From positions 1-41,649 of the forward strand of contig BAAFSQ010000073.1 of assembly GCA_054661495.1 (NCBI GenBank): a DNA stretch of 41,649 nt. The letters are read 5' to 3'. How positions within the stretch are numbered: position 1 is the stretch's first letter; each line of letters begins with the position of its first letter. The notes under the pieces were generated by a model, which saw nothing but the letters and a program-made list of their open reading frames with translations, searched no databases and was not told the DNA's origin. Origin of the DNA: Zygophlyctis sp. KS116. Its lineage: Eukaryota > Chytridiomycota. Position numbers and translations under genes: made by a program. Below, piece after piece: positions 1-14,449 of this stretch.

Positions 1-174
1 CTTGGACAATGTACTGAATGTAAATCTCAGGAAATTGTAATGCATCTCAGTTTGAAACTTTGCATTTTTAGTTTTTTAAAAACACTTATCTTTTGATTTT
101 TCTTTTAGAGAATTGCAATATGCAGAATATTGTTTATATATAAATGAATAATTTTAAATGTTAGTACAAACCTA

Positions 175-2515
175 CTAACTTTGATCAATATTCTCTTTAA
201 ATAGTTTCGCCTCTAATAATTGATTGATTCGAACTATAGATCGAATTTTTGACTCATACAGCTCTTGAGTCTGCTTATGTATTGCAGTGATATCAGTCAA
301 TTCATTTTGAAGCTTCAATGATTTCTCTTGTGCTTCCTGCTTTTCTCGTAAAGCAACTGCTTGTTGCATTTTGAGCATATCCATTTCTTTTTCTGTGGCT
401 CTAAATCATTAATCCAAAAGTAATTACTCCATATGTTTTGAGAGAAGCTGATGATCGTGTGAAAGTGAGCCTAAATTTATCAATGTAGTTTCAATTCTAG
501 ATTCAAGAGACCTTATTTCAGAATCCTTTTTTTGAGAATCCAAGGGCCTAAATGTTATTTGACAGTTTCATACTCATTTTGAATCATTATAGATATCTTG
601 GCGAGCTTCTGCTCTAAATAATTTGTCTTTTCAATTTGCTGAGTATTGTGCTTCAACTGACGTTCAAGTGCTTCATTCTGAGAAGTAATGTTATTAAGGT
701 TCACTATCAGCTCTTCAATTTTGGAGTCCTTTTCTGTGGTCAAGAAAGCTGCAGTGTCAAATTTTAAAAGCAATTCTGAATTGACTTTTTGTAACTTTTG
801 AATCTGATACTGTAATGATTTCATATTTTTTTCATGTTCCGTAATGAGTGTGGAATTTTCCTGCTGGAGAGCCGATATAGTATCATTATAGGAATTGAGT
901 TCTGAGTTTTTATCATTCATCAGAGCTTTCAAAGCTTCATATTTTGCCTCTTGTATATCTGATGTGAATAGCTGCTTTTTTAAAGCCAAAATATTTGAGG
1001 TATAGCTTACACGCAATGCAGCCTCAAAATTTAAAGCGATCAGCAACATAGCCTCTTCGTTAGTTTTTATATTTGAATTCCTATAAGGAAATACCTAATT
1101 GTAAGAGAAAAAAGTTACATTAAGATAAGGATCATATGCACAAAGAGAAGTGTAAGTCCTCAAGACTTGTTTGATAATGGTATTTCTGCTTAAGCTAGAA
1201 AAATCTTTTTTTTCTTGATTTTCGTTAGACTCTGTAAGGATTTCTGTGGTATTTTGGCTTATTTCTTTTGTTGATAAGCTCAAATCTTCATTTTCTGCCA
1301 TATTTTTACTGCGTAATAATAGACACTCTACCGTTATCCCAGACGGCTCCATATCCTTGAACCATATTTCTTCGCTTTCTTGAGAAACATCATAAACTAA
1401 AAGAGCGGGATGAAATGCATGAGATTTCAACAGCATTTTTAGCCTCGATGATACCTTGAGAGTTATTTGTACTTGTAAAGTCTTGAATAAACTCAATCTC
1501 TTTTCCCATAGTGGGTCTAACCAAGGTTCAAAACCGCTTGATTCCTTTGAAATAGTGCTGGTTGATATTTCTGTATTTGATAAATATGACCTTATTGAAG
1601 CAACTGTATGGGCCGGCATCATTCCATAAAGATGAGTAAAATAGTAATTAATTGCGCAGTATATTGATGCAGCCATTACAGCATGATCATGTTCCTCTAA
1701 AAATTAAAAAAATCTTTAAAAAATACCATCTAATTTCAAAAACATTGATTCCCACTTTAGTATATGTACTAAAATTCTAAATAAAGAATTATAATAATTT
1801 TTTACAGATTGCGACAAATGAGGAAGTAATATAGTAATAACCGCAAGCGAAGTCTTTACACCTAAAGGATGAGTATCTTTCTGTATAATGAGCAACAAAT
1901 GATGATTACCCATGCCAATTCTAAAATCATTCCAAATAACTTTGATTCTAGTAATATATACACTGGCACACCTTCTCTTTTTAACAGTCTTGATAATAAT
2001 ACCCAGCAAGAAATCCGTGATGAAGATCTTTTAGTTAATGACTCCATGGCTTCACAAAATAAAGCCATATGAGAAATTGCCACAGTTAACAAAACTTCTT
2101 CAACGATTTGCTTTAGATCTTGATTTTCTAATTCAGATTCTAATCTCATCAACAACTTTTTCAAGTTTTTGGTTCTGCTAGTGAATTTATGAGTCTGAAC
2201 GCAGACACAAGAATTCAAAGTTAATCGGAGCAACAGTAATCTACAATTTTCCATAATACCGAGATCCTTGCAAGTCTTTTGATCTGTGATGAGCGGTTCG
2301 ATAAGCTTTGGCCATAGTTCCTCAAAGGCTTGACAGGCAGAAGATCCGATTGAGTCTGTTGTTGCAATCTCTAAAATAAACTCTAGTACCATAATCTTTT
2401 CTTGCTGCGATGCAAACAAGGCGATCAGAGATGAGACAGAAATATTTGATAGCTGCTCATGATCTAAAGATTTCTTTTCCAGCCAAGATTGGTATATCCC
2501 AGTAATATAATTCAT
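175..2515 (-). CDS. TSC1: Hamartin (TSC1), subunit of the TSC Rheb-GAP complex
   Basis: Six exons on minus: 2515-1910, 1880-1727, 1696-1119, 1094-574, 547-428 and 400-175; introns are 24-30 nt. The predicted protein has 734 aa. The first ~400 residues are a helical HEAT-like region; the stretch around 1650-1330 carries the hamartin signature (HLYGMMPAHTVASIRSYL, then HPALL and GITVECLLL). The rest, from about residue 445, is charged coiled coil. In known systems TSC1 stabilises TSC2, the GAP for Rheb, and so restrains TORC1 on the lysosome surface. I chose the ATG at 2515; the frame is open for about 10 codons upstream without another ATG. It is divergent from the next gene with 58 bp between start codons. 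The stop at 175-177 is supported by loss of coding character beyond it, but a further small exon towards position 1 cannot be excluded. It is shorter than animal hamartin, and no TSC2 is in this window. Confidence 0.85.
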
Positions 2516-2563
2516 ATCAGAACAACTGCAAAAGCTTAAAAACACGCTAATTCATTCATTCGC

Positions 2564-2569
2564 ACGCGT
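2564..2569. promoter_or_regulatory. ACGCGT box between TSC1 and the DRAM-like gene
   Basis: A palindromic ACGCGT (the MluI cell-cycle-box sequence bound by MBF in ascomycetes) lies 4 nt before the DRAM-like ATG, in the 58-bp divergent spacer. Its function here is only inferred; so close to the ATG it would need a very short 5' leader. Confidence 0.3.
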
Positions 2570-2573
2570 TTCA

Positions 2574-3311
2574 ATGTCCTTGGCGTCAAATTTACACGAG
2601 TTCTTATCAATTGATCATTCAAATTTATTAAATAGCCTTGCATTAATACCGATTATAGCTCAAGTAATTTTAGTAGTTACACTCATTATATCTTATGGAA
2701 TTTCTGTAGGAGATGGATTGACCAGTCCTCTCCCAATAATATCTGAAATGGCATTGTTTTCTCCAGTCACTGAAATATTCTCACTAGGTTTCATATTTGC
2801 CCTGAACCTGATAGCTTTGTCATTGTTTTTGTATTTGATAAAGGTTTATCCTAGACTAAATGGACATGATACACTCTATGGTTATGTTAAATTAATATTT
2901 TATTCAACTCTAGTATATTATGTAGGTGGAATGCTTGTAGTAGTTTTTAGGACAGTATTTTCTAAATTATTTTTAAAAAATTAGGGATTTGTTCCAGCTG
3001 GAATCAGACTGTTTCATTATGTAGGGGTGTTAACTGTGGCTTCTTCTTCTACTTTAATATTTATCTGGGCTGTTAAAATAGACTGGGCTTTAAATAGTGG
3101 GACTAGATTAAGGGTTGGTCTGATACCAATGACTATTACTATATTAATCATATTTCTATCGTTTGTTCTAGTATCATATCTTAAAAGAGATCAACCAGAT
3201 TTTAATTTATATCGACAAGTTGCCGCTGGGTTTGAATGGGCATGGATAGGATGCCAAATTCTTTTTCTTTGGACTATTTATCGTGATTTAAGGCCAAAAT
3301 TATCTAGTTGA
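2574..3311 (+). CDS. DRAM/FRAG1/SFK1-family multi-pass membrane protein
   Basis: Two exons, 2574-2954 and 2985-3311, joined by a 30-nt phase-0 intron give 235 aa. About six hydrophobic segments are visible. The luminal PLPIISEMA...FSPVTEIFSLGF segment after TM1 and the C-terminal AAGFEWAWIGCQILFLWTIYRDL are the family hallmarks (the DRAM group has an A-E-W motif in the last helix). Family members include DRAM autophagy modulators of the lysosome, PGAP2/FRAG1 and yeast Sfk1. The A-E-W-like motif and short loops favour DRAM/TMEM150 over PGAP2, but assignment within the family is uncertain. The start ATG lies 5 nt after an ACGCGT box. The TSC1 gene diverges from the same short intergenic region. 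Confidence 0.75.
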
Positions 3312-6356
<3,045 letters not shown>

Positions 6357-6409
6357 AGAACGGGTAAATGGCGTAAGAAATAAATGATGAAATAAACTTG
6401 CATTTTGTT

Positions 6410-8111
6410 TCAAATTTTGTTAGTATCACAATCTTCATCTTCCATCTGAAATTTATCAACAGCTGCTGACGAAAAGTCTGACATGACAGATTTTTCATCA
6501 TCTGAGCTATAATCATCCAATTCTTCATCAAAAGTATCTGCATCTCCATCAGAAGTATCCCTCTCTCGGGTTTCATTCTCAAAATGTGCTGATTTAGAAA
6601 TATTCTTTACAGATTTTTCCAGTTCAGAAAGTGCTTGAATATAAAACTCTTGATACTCTTTAAGTTGTGTCTGATTAATTCGAAGCTTTTCCGGCCCGTT
6701 TCCTGTCGTCCGCGAAACATTGACCATTTGGGATCTGAACCACTTAACTTGATGCCCCTCAAGGATTGAGTAGGCTTTTCCGGCTCTACCAGCTCTAGCA
6801 CACCTTCCTACTCTATGAGTAAATGTCTGAATGGTGGTCGGGACATCATAATTGATTACTGCAGTCACAGATTCTCCAAAATCTATACCCCTAGCGAGCA
6901 AATCAGAGGAAATAATTGCATTGATTTTTCCATTCTTAAAATCATTTATCCATTCCTTCCTATCACTCTTTTTAGCGTCTGAAGAAATAGCCTGAGACTG
7001 ATAGTTTAAATTTGCATTTTTAGAAAACTGATTAAATATGAATGCAAGTCTATGTGCAGTTTCGACTGATTTCGTAAATATAATCACGCCAGATATATTA
7101 TACTTGAATACAAGCGTTAAGCAAGTTAAAGGTTTATCATCGCTTGCATCAGTAGCTACAAAATATTCTGATAGTGTTGGCGGAAGAACCATTTGTAAAG
7201 AATCATCATCATCAATTTTTCTTTTCTTACTAATTTGAGAGTCGTCATTGATAATAGTACTTTTTACAGAAATAATCGTAGTATTATGCAATTTAAGGGG
7301 AGCCATTTGAGCTGGATTTTGGTTTAAAGTTGCAGAAAACAATAGCTTTTGAAGTGGAGTGTAAGCCATTAAAGTCCTTTGATCAAAGTCAAACTCTTTG
7401 TATCTTCTAGTCTGCGGTTGATTTCCGTTTAAATCATTTCTATCTCCAGTAGCCGATGCTAGAACATTTGGTAGCCAGTTTTGATAAGATTGATTGAGAA
7501 GCCGATCAGCTTCATCAATCACTAGAAATCTTAAATGGGCTAAAGAAAAGCCTTTAGTATTGTTCAAATGATCCAATAATCTCCCTGGAGTAGCAATAAC
7601 TATATCTACCATTGGGTCATCACATAATTCACCATTTGCATCTGAAAACAGACTTTTTGCCTCTAAAGAAAATGATGATTGTCCAGTCAAAAGAATGCAC
7701 TTTAAATTTGAACCTTTGATATACTGATCAAAGGTATTTCGGACTTGAATTGCCAAATCTCTAATGGGAAGAATGATCAATGCTCTAATTCTTGGAATAA
7801 TCCTAGAGATCAATGTCTCAATTATAGGTAAAACATATGCAAGAGTTTTGCCTAGCATTACTGAATGCATCCTTACCTGAGCCTGTAGGGGCACAACAAA
7901 AGATATCACCGGGGGAAATTCTAGCCGAAGAAAATCTAGTTTTCAGCAAGATTGGCAAAACTGCTGCTTGAACAGGAAATAGATGACTGATGCCATTTTG
8001 CTGCAGCTTTTGCATTAAGTGATCACATAGATTCCAATTCTTGATTTCTGATTCTGTAGTTGGAACCAAATCAGCTGAAATGGACAATGAACTCATAAAA
8101 TTTTGTTCCAT
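6410..8111 (-). CDS. DBP6: DEAD-box RNA helicase, DDX51/Dbp6 type
   Basis: Two exons, 8111-7877 and 7851-6410, with a 25-nt intron inside the Walker A codon run, give 558 aa. Motifs in order: Q-like LFPVQAAVLP, APTGSGKT (motif I), TPGRLLDH (Ib), VIDEADR (II, D-E-A-D), FSATL (III), SSDLLARGIDF (V) and HRVGRCARAGR (VI). The TGQSS loop and the NQSYQNWLP stretch after DEAD are typical of DDX51/Dbp6. That helicase acts in the nucleolus in early 60S subunit assembly, releasing snoRNAs from pre-rRNA. A serine/aspartate-rich acidic tail of about 60 residues ends the protein. The start is the first ATG, and the gene ends with TGA at 6410-6412. Confidence 0.9.
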
Positions 8112-8166
8112 TAAATTTTTTCAGACTAAAAAAGCAAAATAAAATTGCTAAAAGCAACGAATAGAA

Positions 8167-9173
8167 TCAATCATCCAATGTAGACAAGCGTCTATGAGAG
8201 CTCTTGTGATATTTAACTTGCGATTTAAAGTCCAAATCACTATGGGCAGCTTTAGCATGATATTTTAATCCATTAAGATTCTTATATTTCTTTCCACAAC
8301 CTACAACCTTACAAATATAAGGACGATGAGCCAATTTCACCGATCCTGTTTCAGGCGGAGGTAGAGTATTTTCTTCTCCAGAATCATATTCTAATTCACA
8401 AGATCCTTTTTCCATGTGATATTTCAAACCATTAGAATTCTTATATACCTAATCAGTTAGTTTTCTTTAAATCAGTGCTTGAAAGTGTTACCAAGTCACG
8501 AAACCCCTAAAGTGAAAATTTTCACTTGGGAGAGACTCATACACACTTTCAAGCAGCTTGGAACTGGAATTTTTTCATAAAACCCCATAATCCAAAAACC
8601 AGAAAAAATATTTACCTTTGAACAATTAGGCTTCTGACACTTGTAAACCTTTCCATCAGAAATCGATTCAGAGCTAATCATTTTTCCAGTATTAATCATT
8701 GGAACTCTCATCATATCCTGATATCTAATTTCAGGAGAGATTAGAGATTCCATAGACATATTATTAATAGATGGTTCCTGAGGAAAGAAATTATGAGATT
8801 GAGCAGCAGCGACTGCAGCAGCAGCCGTCATATGATCAGAGTCATAACCATATCTAGGAATCATCGGATAAGACATATTCCCTCCATTCATATGATGGTG
8901 ATAACTAAGAAAGTTTGAATTCATTTGGGAAGAATAAGGATTCTTTTGAGGATCCAAGACATCTGCAATGTTTTTTAGTCCCATTGGAGTTGGCGGTGGA
9001 GAAGGAAGAGACTGATTCAACTGAAAAACACTCTTAACATGACTATTTTGGGAATCAGTCCCTTGAAATCCAGAGTGGGCAAACGATTGGTTTTCTACAG
9101 GGTAGGAAAGATCTTGATAAGATGTTTCCTGATCAGCATTAGCAGAAGAATTTGATTCGAAAATATGCTCCAT
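8167..9173 (-). CDS. SFP1: Sfp1/JAZF1-like C2H2 zinc-finger transcription factor
   Basis: Two exons, 9173-8616 and 8448-8167, give 279 aa. The N-terminal ~180 residues are low complexity (Ser, Asn, Gln, Pro, an alanine run and His). The C-terminus has two linked fingers: C-X4-C-X12-H type CQKPNCSK+VYKNSNGLKYH and CKVVGCGKKYKNLNGLKYH-X3-AH. The YKN-x-NGLKYH string is the signature of Sfp1 (yeast regulator of ribosomal protein and ribosome-biogenesis genes downstream of TOR) and animal JAZF1. The first finger is complete only after removing a 167-nt intron (8449-8615); this intron is far longer than others here and holds a large hairpin. Retention would truncate the fingers. The frame is open upstream of 9173 to about 9245 but lacks an ATG. 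Orthology to Sfp1 is inferred from the motif. Confidence 0.75.
8476..8555. repeat. Nested palindrome inside the Sfp1-like intron
   Basis: Perfect 13-nt inverted arms (TGCTTGAAAGTGT at 8476-8488 and its complement at 8543-8555) enclose a perfect 18-nt palindrome, AAGTGAAAATTTTCACTT, at 8510-8527. The element sits wholly inside the 167-nt intron and accounts for about half its excess length. It could be a regulatory RNA hairpin or the relic of a small inserted element; I see no clear target-site duplication. Confidence 0.65.
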
Positions 9174-9402
9174 TTCAAATTTTTTGAATTTTTTTTTTGA
9201 ATTTTTTTGAAGAGAATTTTCAGGGTTAAAATTTGCCACTTTCAACAGTGTACAGGTTTTATCTGAAAAATTTCACTTTTTTTTTAAGCCTAAATACCCT
9301 GGCAACTTAGGTTTCTGACCCTGTCAACCCTCAACTTGCAACTGGTTGTGGGCTCAGTGTATTTTAAGTGCTACACATTAGTATTAAAAAATATTTTTTA
9401 TG

Positions 9403-11872
9403 CTAATGATGAGAATTAAATTCCATAGATGGATGGTAAATGGGATGTCTGCCTTGATCTGAATATCGATGTCTCATTCCAGAGAAACTCCATTTAATCT
9501 TGTTCCAAAAAATTTTAAATTTCACGCAGACACGATCGCAAAGGATGTTGACATGTTTGTAATCAGCAATTTGTATTCTAGGGAGTAAGAGTACATGTAA
9601 GTAATATATGGCTCTATAGTTCATGTCAAAATGAGTGTTTTCAAGGTTTCTATAAATTTAGTTTAGATAAGCAGGTTACATAAATTGTAGATTTCTACAA
9701 TTTAAAATTCCTAAATTCAAGGATCCTTTTAAATTGTTTGTATTGAGATCCCTTAAAATTAGTTTTTTTAATCTTTACAATTCTTGTAAATTTAAAAGTT
9801 TCCCAATAGATAAAGGTAAATATCCAGATAATTTGTTTTTTGAGAGATTTCTTGTTGATTAATCTCATAAAATTTACAGATTTTTTAAATTTTTCAAGTT
9901 TCCAATGGAACTTGGGATACTTGCGTCTAGTGTGTTTTTAGAAAGATCTCTATTTAATTAATAATTTTGCTGAAAATACAAAACTTCCAAGTGTCTCAAA
10001 TTCCCTATTTCTTGAGGTATCACTCCAAATAACTGATTATCAGCTAGATTTCTAAAAAGTAAATCAAATATTTAAAACTTACAAAGTTTGGAGAGATTTT
10101 AAATTCGCTATTTCTAGAGGAATGAATCCATTTAAGAAATTTCCATTTAGAAAACTTTAAATTAATCCTTGATAACTTACAGTTTTCTTAAATTTGTAAG
10201 TTTTCCAATCTCTGGTAATAGTTTGCCTTTTAATTCTTGATTTTCCCAATTAATCTTTGTAACGATTCTTTGACTAGATTCTGAATCACAATATACACCC
10301 TCCATTTCACAGCACGCATCGATTGAAGTTGGATCGATTTCAGTGATTCTTCCTAGCGATTTCCAAATCATAACCACCCACTGACAGTCATGAGAATTTC
10401 TAGTCTCTAAAAGACTTTTATGAGAAATGCTTTGTAGAGAAGTTAAAAGTCTCAACTTTTCTGGAATTGATCCATGCCATTCATTGTTATGGAGTGAACT
10501 GATGCATTAACATTTTAAAAATTTACACTTTTTCCAGCCTTTTCAAATTCACAATCTCTTGTGGAATAGTTCCAAACAATTGATTATTAGAAAGATACCT
10601 AATTATAAATCATCTTGAAACCTACAAACAACGTAGTTTTGTTAAATCTCCAATCTCTACAGGCACTGATCCATGAAACTTATTTTCTGATAGATCCCTA
10701 GCAAACTTAGTTTGAAGTGAAATACAGGTAATACAAATCTTCCAAATTTACAATCTCTAAAGGAATTGCACCAGATAAATGATTTTTATGAAGATCACTT
10801 GGGTTTTTAATAAAAAGAATTACAGAATTTGCAATCTACCAAGATCCCCAATCTCCTTTGGTAAAGAACCAGATAGTAAATTATCTGAAAGATTCCTTTA
10901 AATCAAAAAATTAATCTAGTTACAGATGCAATAAACCTTCCATATTTCTGATTGATACAGGAATTGATCCAGACAATTGATTTTGACATAGCTCCCTTGT
11001 ATTAAATCTAAAAGTTTTACAATTTCACCAATAATCTTAAATCTCCCAATGATTGAGGAATTGAACCATAAAATTGATTACTATGCAGTGATCTTAATTT
11101 AAAGAATGAGATTTTACAGTTTTCTTAAATTCTTTAAATTTCCAATTGACGCTGGTATCGTTCCAGTTAATTGATTATTTTGAACAAGACTTTTTGTAAA
11201 TGATAAAGATTACATTTCTTTCAAGAATTTTAAATTTCCAATAAAAGAAATTCCACCCAATAGTTTGTTATTATACAGAGATCTCTTATTAAAACCTTTA
11301 ATCTTACAATCTATTCAATTTCCTTAATCTCTTAATAGATGTAGGAATAGATCCTGTCAGCACATTATCAGACAAATCCCTAGATTTAAGATATTAAAAA
11401 CAATTACAGAGACTCCAACATTTTTAGTTTTCCAATATCTACTGGAATTGAACCAGAAAAATGATTATTTTGAAGATTACTAACAATTAAATCTATTGAT
11501 TTTACAGAATTTCTAAACTTGTTAATTGACCGATTGACTGAGGGATTGAATCATACAATGCATTATTAGATAGATCACTAGAAAATCAAAACCAAGAACT
11601 TACAGTCTCTTCAAAAACCACAATGCTCCTATTTCCTTGAGAATTCTTCCTTTTAATCCCTGATTTCCCCAATTGATTGAAATAACCAATGATCCTTGGC
11701 ATTGCACCCCTGACATTTGACAGCATCCATTGAGCGATGATCCCTTGATAGCGGTCTGTTTCCCCATCTTTTTCCAAATCTTGAGTACTATATCGCAGTC
11801 TGTACAAAGCGCCGATTGAATGGCAACCATCAATAGAATATACATCCCAGTCATCCCATTGATCATCATCAT
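9403..11872 (-). CDS. Secreted plant-type LRR protein with two cap+LRR modules
   Basis: Nineteen exons on minus, 660 aa. First exon 11872-11604, then 72-nt exons starting at 11577, 11479, 11379, (69 nt) 11282, 11189, 11092, 10995, 10895, 10797, 10697 and 10598; a 318-nt exon 10498-10181; 72-nt exons from 10154, 10051, 9949, 9850 and 9751; last exon 9649-9403. Introns are 26-35 nt, all phase 2, in the last residue of each repeat. A signal peptide (residues 1 to ~22) precedes a cap with CDIVLKIWK...CC-x3-GVQC and about 13 repeats of the form L-x-L-x-x-N-x-L-x-G-x-I-P. Near residues 390-440 a second cap (DCQWVVMIWK...CC-x3-GVYC) opens a second module of ~6 repeats. The last 80 residues are unlike LRRs and have no convincing TM helix. 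Likely extracellular recognition; ligand unknown. It could instead be two genes, but the frame is continuous through the junction. Confidence 0.8.
9681..9704. repeat. Perfect 11-bp inverted repeat within LRR exon 18
   Basis: TAAATTGTAGA at 9681-9691 faces its exact complement at 9694-9704 with a 2-nt gap. It lies in coding sequence, next to the 5' splice site of the last intron, where a hairpin might affect splicing. It may be chance in AT-rich DNA. Confidence 0.4.
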
Positions 11873-11946
11873 AATAAAGACTTTTACAACTGATTACAAC
11901 TGATAACAGATCGTAGTGTTGAGGAGGGCAGTTGGGGTTACATTTA

Positions 11947-12978
11947 ATGATAAATTTATCTAATCAGTCACTCAAATCTCTTCCAGACATCCCTTTAGAA
12001 ATTTATAAACTAGATGCATCTAATAATCCATTTGAGGAATTAATATTCTCACAAAAACTTAATTTATCAATGTTGAATTTATCTAAAAATCAATTAAAAA
12101 GTGTAAAACAATTGGAAAACTTGGAAAATTTGACTGTTTTAAATCTATCTTATAATGCATTACAGGAAATTCCAATCGGATTACCGGTCAAGCTAAAAGC
12201 ATTGATTCTTAATAATAATCAACTCTCTAGCATTAAAAATCTCAAACTCTACAGTATAAACACTCTAGTGCTATCAAACAATCAAATTTGTCATTTTGAA
12301 AATGTTTATGGGCTAGGTCTAAAGAAATTGTCACTAGGGCATAATCTGTTGACAGAGTTTCCAAATTTAGAAACTAGTGATCTTCGAGAACTTAAAGTTA
12401 ATGATAATCAAATTTCTAGGGTAGATTTAGAACAGATCAAATTAATTCCAAAATTAGAAATTTTAGATTTGGGAAATAATTCAATCAAGGAGTTTAGAGA
12501 TATTATACATTTAATGTCTTTAAAATTAAGACAATTGAATTTAAAGGGAAATCCAATATGTCTTTTAAAGGATTATCAAGTCAAGATTAGGAAAATGTTG
12601 CCTAGTATTTGGGTTTTAGATGGTAAAAATATTAGAAATTTAGAAAAGTCTATACAGCACGTTCACGTACAAGATCAGAAAGTTAGTGACGCTGAAAAAC
12701 ATGACGTTCAAGATCAGAATGTGGAAATAAAAAAGAGAAAAAGGGAAAATATAGAGTCTATTCCTATAATAGAGTCTAAAATAGAATCTAAAATAGAATC
12801 TAAAATAGAGTCTCAAGCAGCAAACGATTTACTAGATTTAAAAATTCCGAAAAATTCGGGATTGTTATCTGTTTCACATTTTTCTAAAAAAGAAAATCAA
12901 GATGGGAAAAGAAAAGATAAAGAGGAACTTTTAAGGGTTTTGGAAGAGGAAAAGGAAGTTGAAGTTTTGAAATGGTAA
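11947..12978 (+). CDS. Sds22-like leucine-rich repeat protein with LRR cap and lysine-rich tail
   Basis: Single exon, 343 aa, from the ATG at 11947 (upstream frame open but without ATG) to TAA at 12976-12978. About nine short (21-23 aa) repeats of the LxxLxLxxNxLxxI type fill residues 1-210, ended by an LRR-cap-like segment ([18 protein letters not shown], then LDGKNI). These are intracellular, Sds22/U2A-prime-style repeats, unlike the plant-style repeats of the neighbouring divergent gene (74 bp between starts). The tail is charged, with four IES(K/Q) repeats, a basic KKRKRE cluster suggesting nuclear location, and a conserved-looking end, [21 protein letters not shown] cannot name the orthologue; a protein phosphatase 1 regulator is possible but unproven. 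It lacks introns, unlike most genes here. Confidence 0.75.
   Translation: MINLSNQSLKSLPDIPLEIYKLDASNNPFEELIFSQKLNLSMLNLSKNQLKSVKQLENLENLTVLNLSYNALQEIPIGLPVKLKALILNNNQLSSIKNLKLYSINTLVLSNNQICHFENVYGLGLKKLSLGHNLLTEFPNLETSDLRELKVNDNQISRVDLEQIKLIPKLEILDLGNNSIKEFRDIIHLMSLKLRQLNLKGNPICLLKDYQVKIRKMLPSIWVLDGKNIRNLEKSIQHVHVQDQKVSDAEKHDVQDQNVEIKKRKRENIESIPIIESKIESKIESKIESQAANDLLDLKIPKNSGLLSVSHFSKKENQDGKRKDKEELLRVLEEEKEVEVLKW
12769..12813 (+). repeat. 12-bp tandem repeat encoding IESK
   Basis: Three full and one partial copy of a 12-nt unit (ATAGARTCTAAA) encode [15 protein letters not shown] in the tail of the LRR protein. Copies differ only at a synonymous G/A position, consistent with recent slippage expansion. 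Confidence 0.85.
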
Positions 12979-13100
12979 AAATCTATAGTGTTTTTAAACA
13001 TGACTTAATAAATTCTCCTAATTCTCCTCCCAGGCACGACCGCGATTTCGATTTAATTTCTGCTGTAAAATATTTTAATCTTAATAATAGAACAATTAAA

Positions 13101-14439
13101 ATGAATGTGCTAAAAAGATTTCATAGAAAATTAACTTCAGGCTCTGGAATTCAAGGAGTCGGATTCAGCATGACTCCAGAACAAAAAGAATTACAGGAAC
13201 TCGCAAGGAAATTTACACTGCAAGAGATCATTCCTAAAGCTGCAGCTTACGATGTCTCTGGGGAATATCCAACAGATGTCTTGAAAAAAGCATGGGAAGT
13301 AGGACTTTTGAATACACATGTCCCAGAGAAATATGGAGGCCTTGGGCTTGGAGTCTTGGATTGTGCGATCGTCTCTGAAGAACTTGCATTCGGATGTACT
13401 GGGATTCAAACAGCTGCAGAAGCAAATGGTCTGGCTGTAATTTTACTTTTTCATCTTTAGGAAGCACCAGTGATTATTGCTGGTAATGATCAGCAAAAAA
13501 CAAAGTATTTGGGTCGAATGACTGAAGAACCACTAATGTGTGCGTACTGTGTGACTGAACCTGGGGCTGGAAGTGATGTCGCTGGACTTAAAACAAAGGC
13601 TGTGAAAAAGGTATGTTTAGAAATTAATTTTAGGGAAATTCTTGGGTTATTAATGGAAGTAAAATGTGGATTACTAATGGTGGTAAGGCTAATTGGTATT
13701 TTGTATTGGCCAAAACAGATGATAAAGCACATACTGGAAAGGCTTTTACTGGATTTATGTAATTTAAAATTTTTTCTTATTCTTAGTGTTGATGGAAATT
13801 CTCCTGGTATTTCTGTAGGTAAAAAGGAGTTGAATATGGGACAAAGAGCTTCTGATACTAGAGGTATCACATTTGAAGATGTAGAAGTTCCTGATGAAAA
13901 TCGTCTAGGAAATATTGGAGATGGTTTCAAGATTGCAATGGGTGCTTTTGATACTACTCGTCCATTAGTTGCAGCAGCAGCAGTTGGTTTAGCTAGAAGA
14001 GCTTTAGAAGAGGCTACTAAATATGCGCTTGGTATTTTATGATTTATAATGTTATAGAAAGAAAAACAATGGGTAAAGCTATTGCTGAGCATCAAGCTAT
14101 TGCATTTATGCTTGCTGATATGGCTATTGGAGTTGAAGCTGCTCGTGGATTAGTTTGGAAATCTTCTTGGTTGCGTGATAATGGACAACGCAACACATAT
14201 ATTGCGTCAATGGCAAAGGCATATGCTTCCGAAGTTGCCAATAAGAATGCTGCTGATGCAGTCCAAATCTTTGGTGGAAATGGATTCAATTCTGAGTATC
14301 CAGTTGAGAAACTTATGAGAGGTAAATTTCAATAACTTTACAAGTAGACGCCAAAATCTTTATGATTTATGAGGGAACTTCTCAGATTCAAAGACTCATT
14401 ATTTCAAGAGCACTTCTTGAACAAGCGAAAAACTCGTAA
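13101..14439 (+). CDS. ACADM: Medium-chain acyl-CoA dehydrogenase, mitochondrial
   Basis: Six exons: 13101-13436, 13461-13610, 13634-13758, 13787-14031, 14058-14321 and 14348-14439 (introns 23-28 nt), giving 403 aa, close to the family length of about 420. The N-terminus [14 protein letters not shown] is basic and hydroxylated like a mitochondrial presequence. Family motifs: [14 protein letters not shown] (FAD site), [54 protein letters not shown], and [10 protein letters not shown] with the catalytic glutamate in the position used by medium-chain enzymes. It catalyses FAD-dependent alpha,beta-dehydrogenation of acyl-CoA in mitochondrial beta-oxidation, passing electrons to ETF. The 23-nt intron at 13611-13633 is the shortest in the window. 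An in-frame ATG at 12972 overlaps the preceding stop and is less likely to be the start. Tail-to-tail with uL5m, 10 bp apart. Confidence 0.93.
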
Positions 14440-14449
14440 AATAAATCTA

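Noticed and set aside
1869-2072. Open frames opposite TSC1, and many other antisense open frames across the window
   Set aside because: They lie antisense to conserved coding exons, lack family similarity, and are explained as frame shadows.
9403-11872. CRISPR-like or satellite array
   Set aside because: The ~100-bp periodicity is caused by 72-nt LRR exons plus ~28-nt introns; the spacing is coding and the introns differ in sequence.
12972-13100. Upstream in-frame ATG for the acyl-CoA dehydrogenase at 12972
   Set aside because: It overlaps the stop of the preceding LRR gene and adds 43 residues unlike a presequence; the ATG at 13101 gives a good mitochondrial presequence. Not fully excluded.
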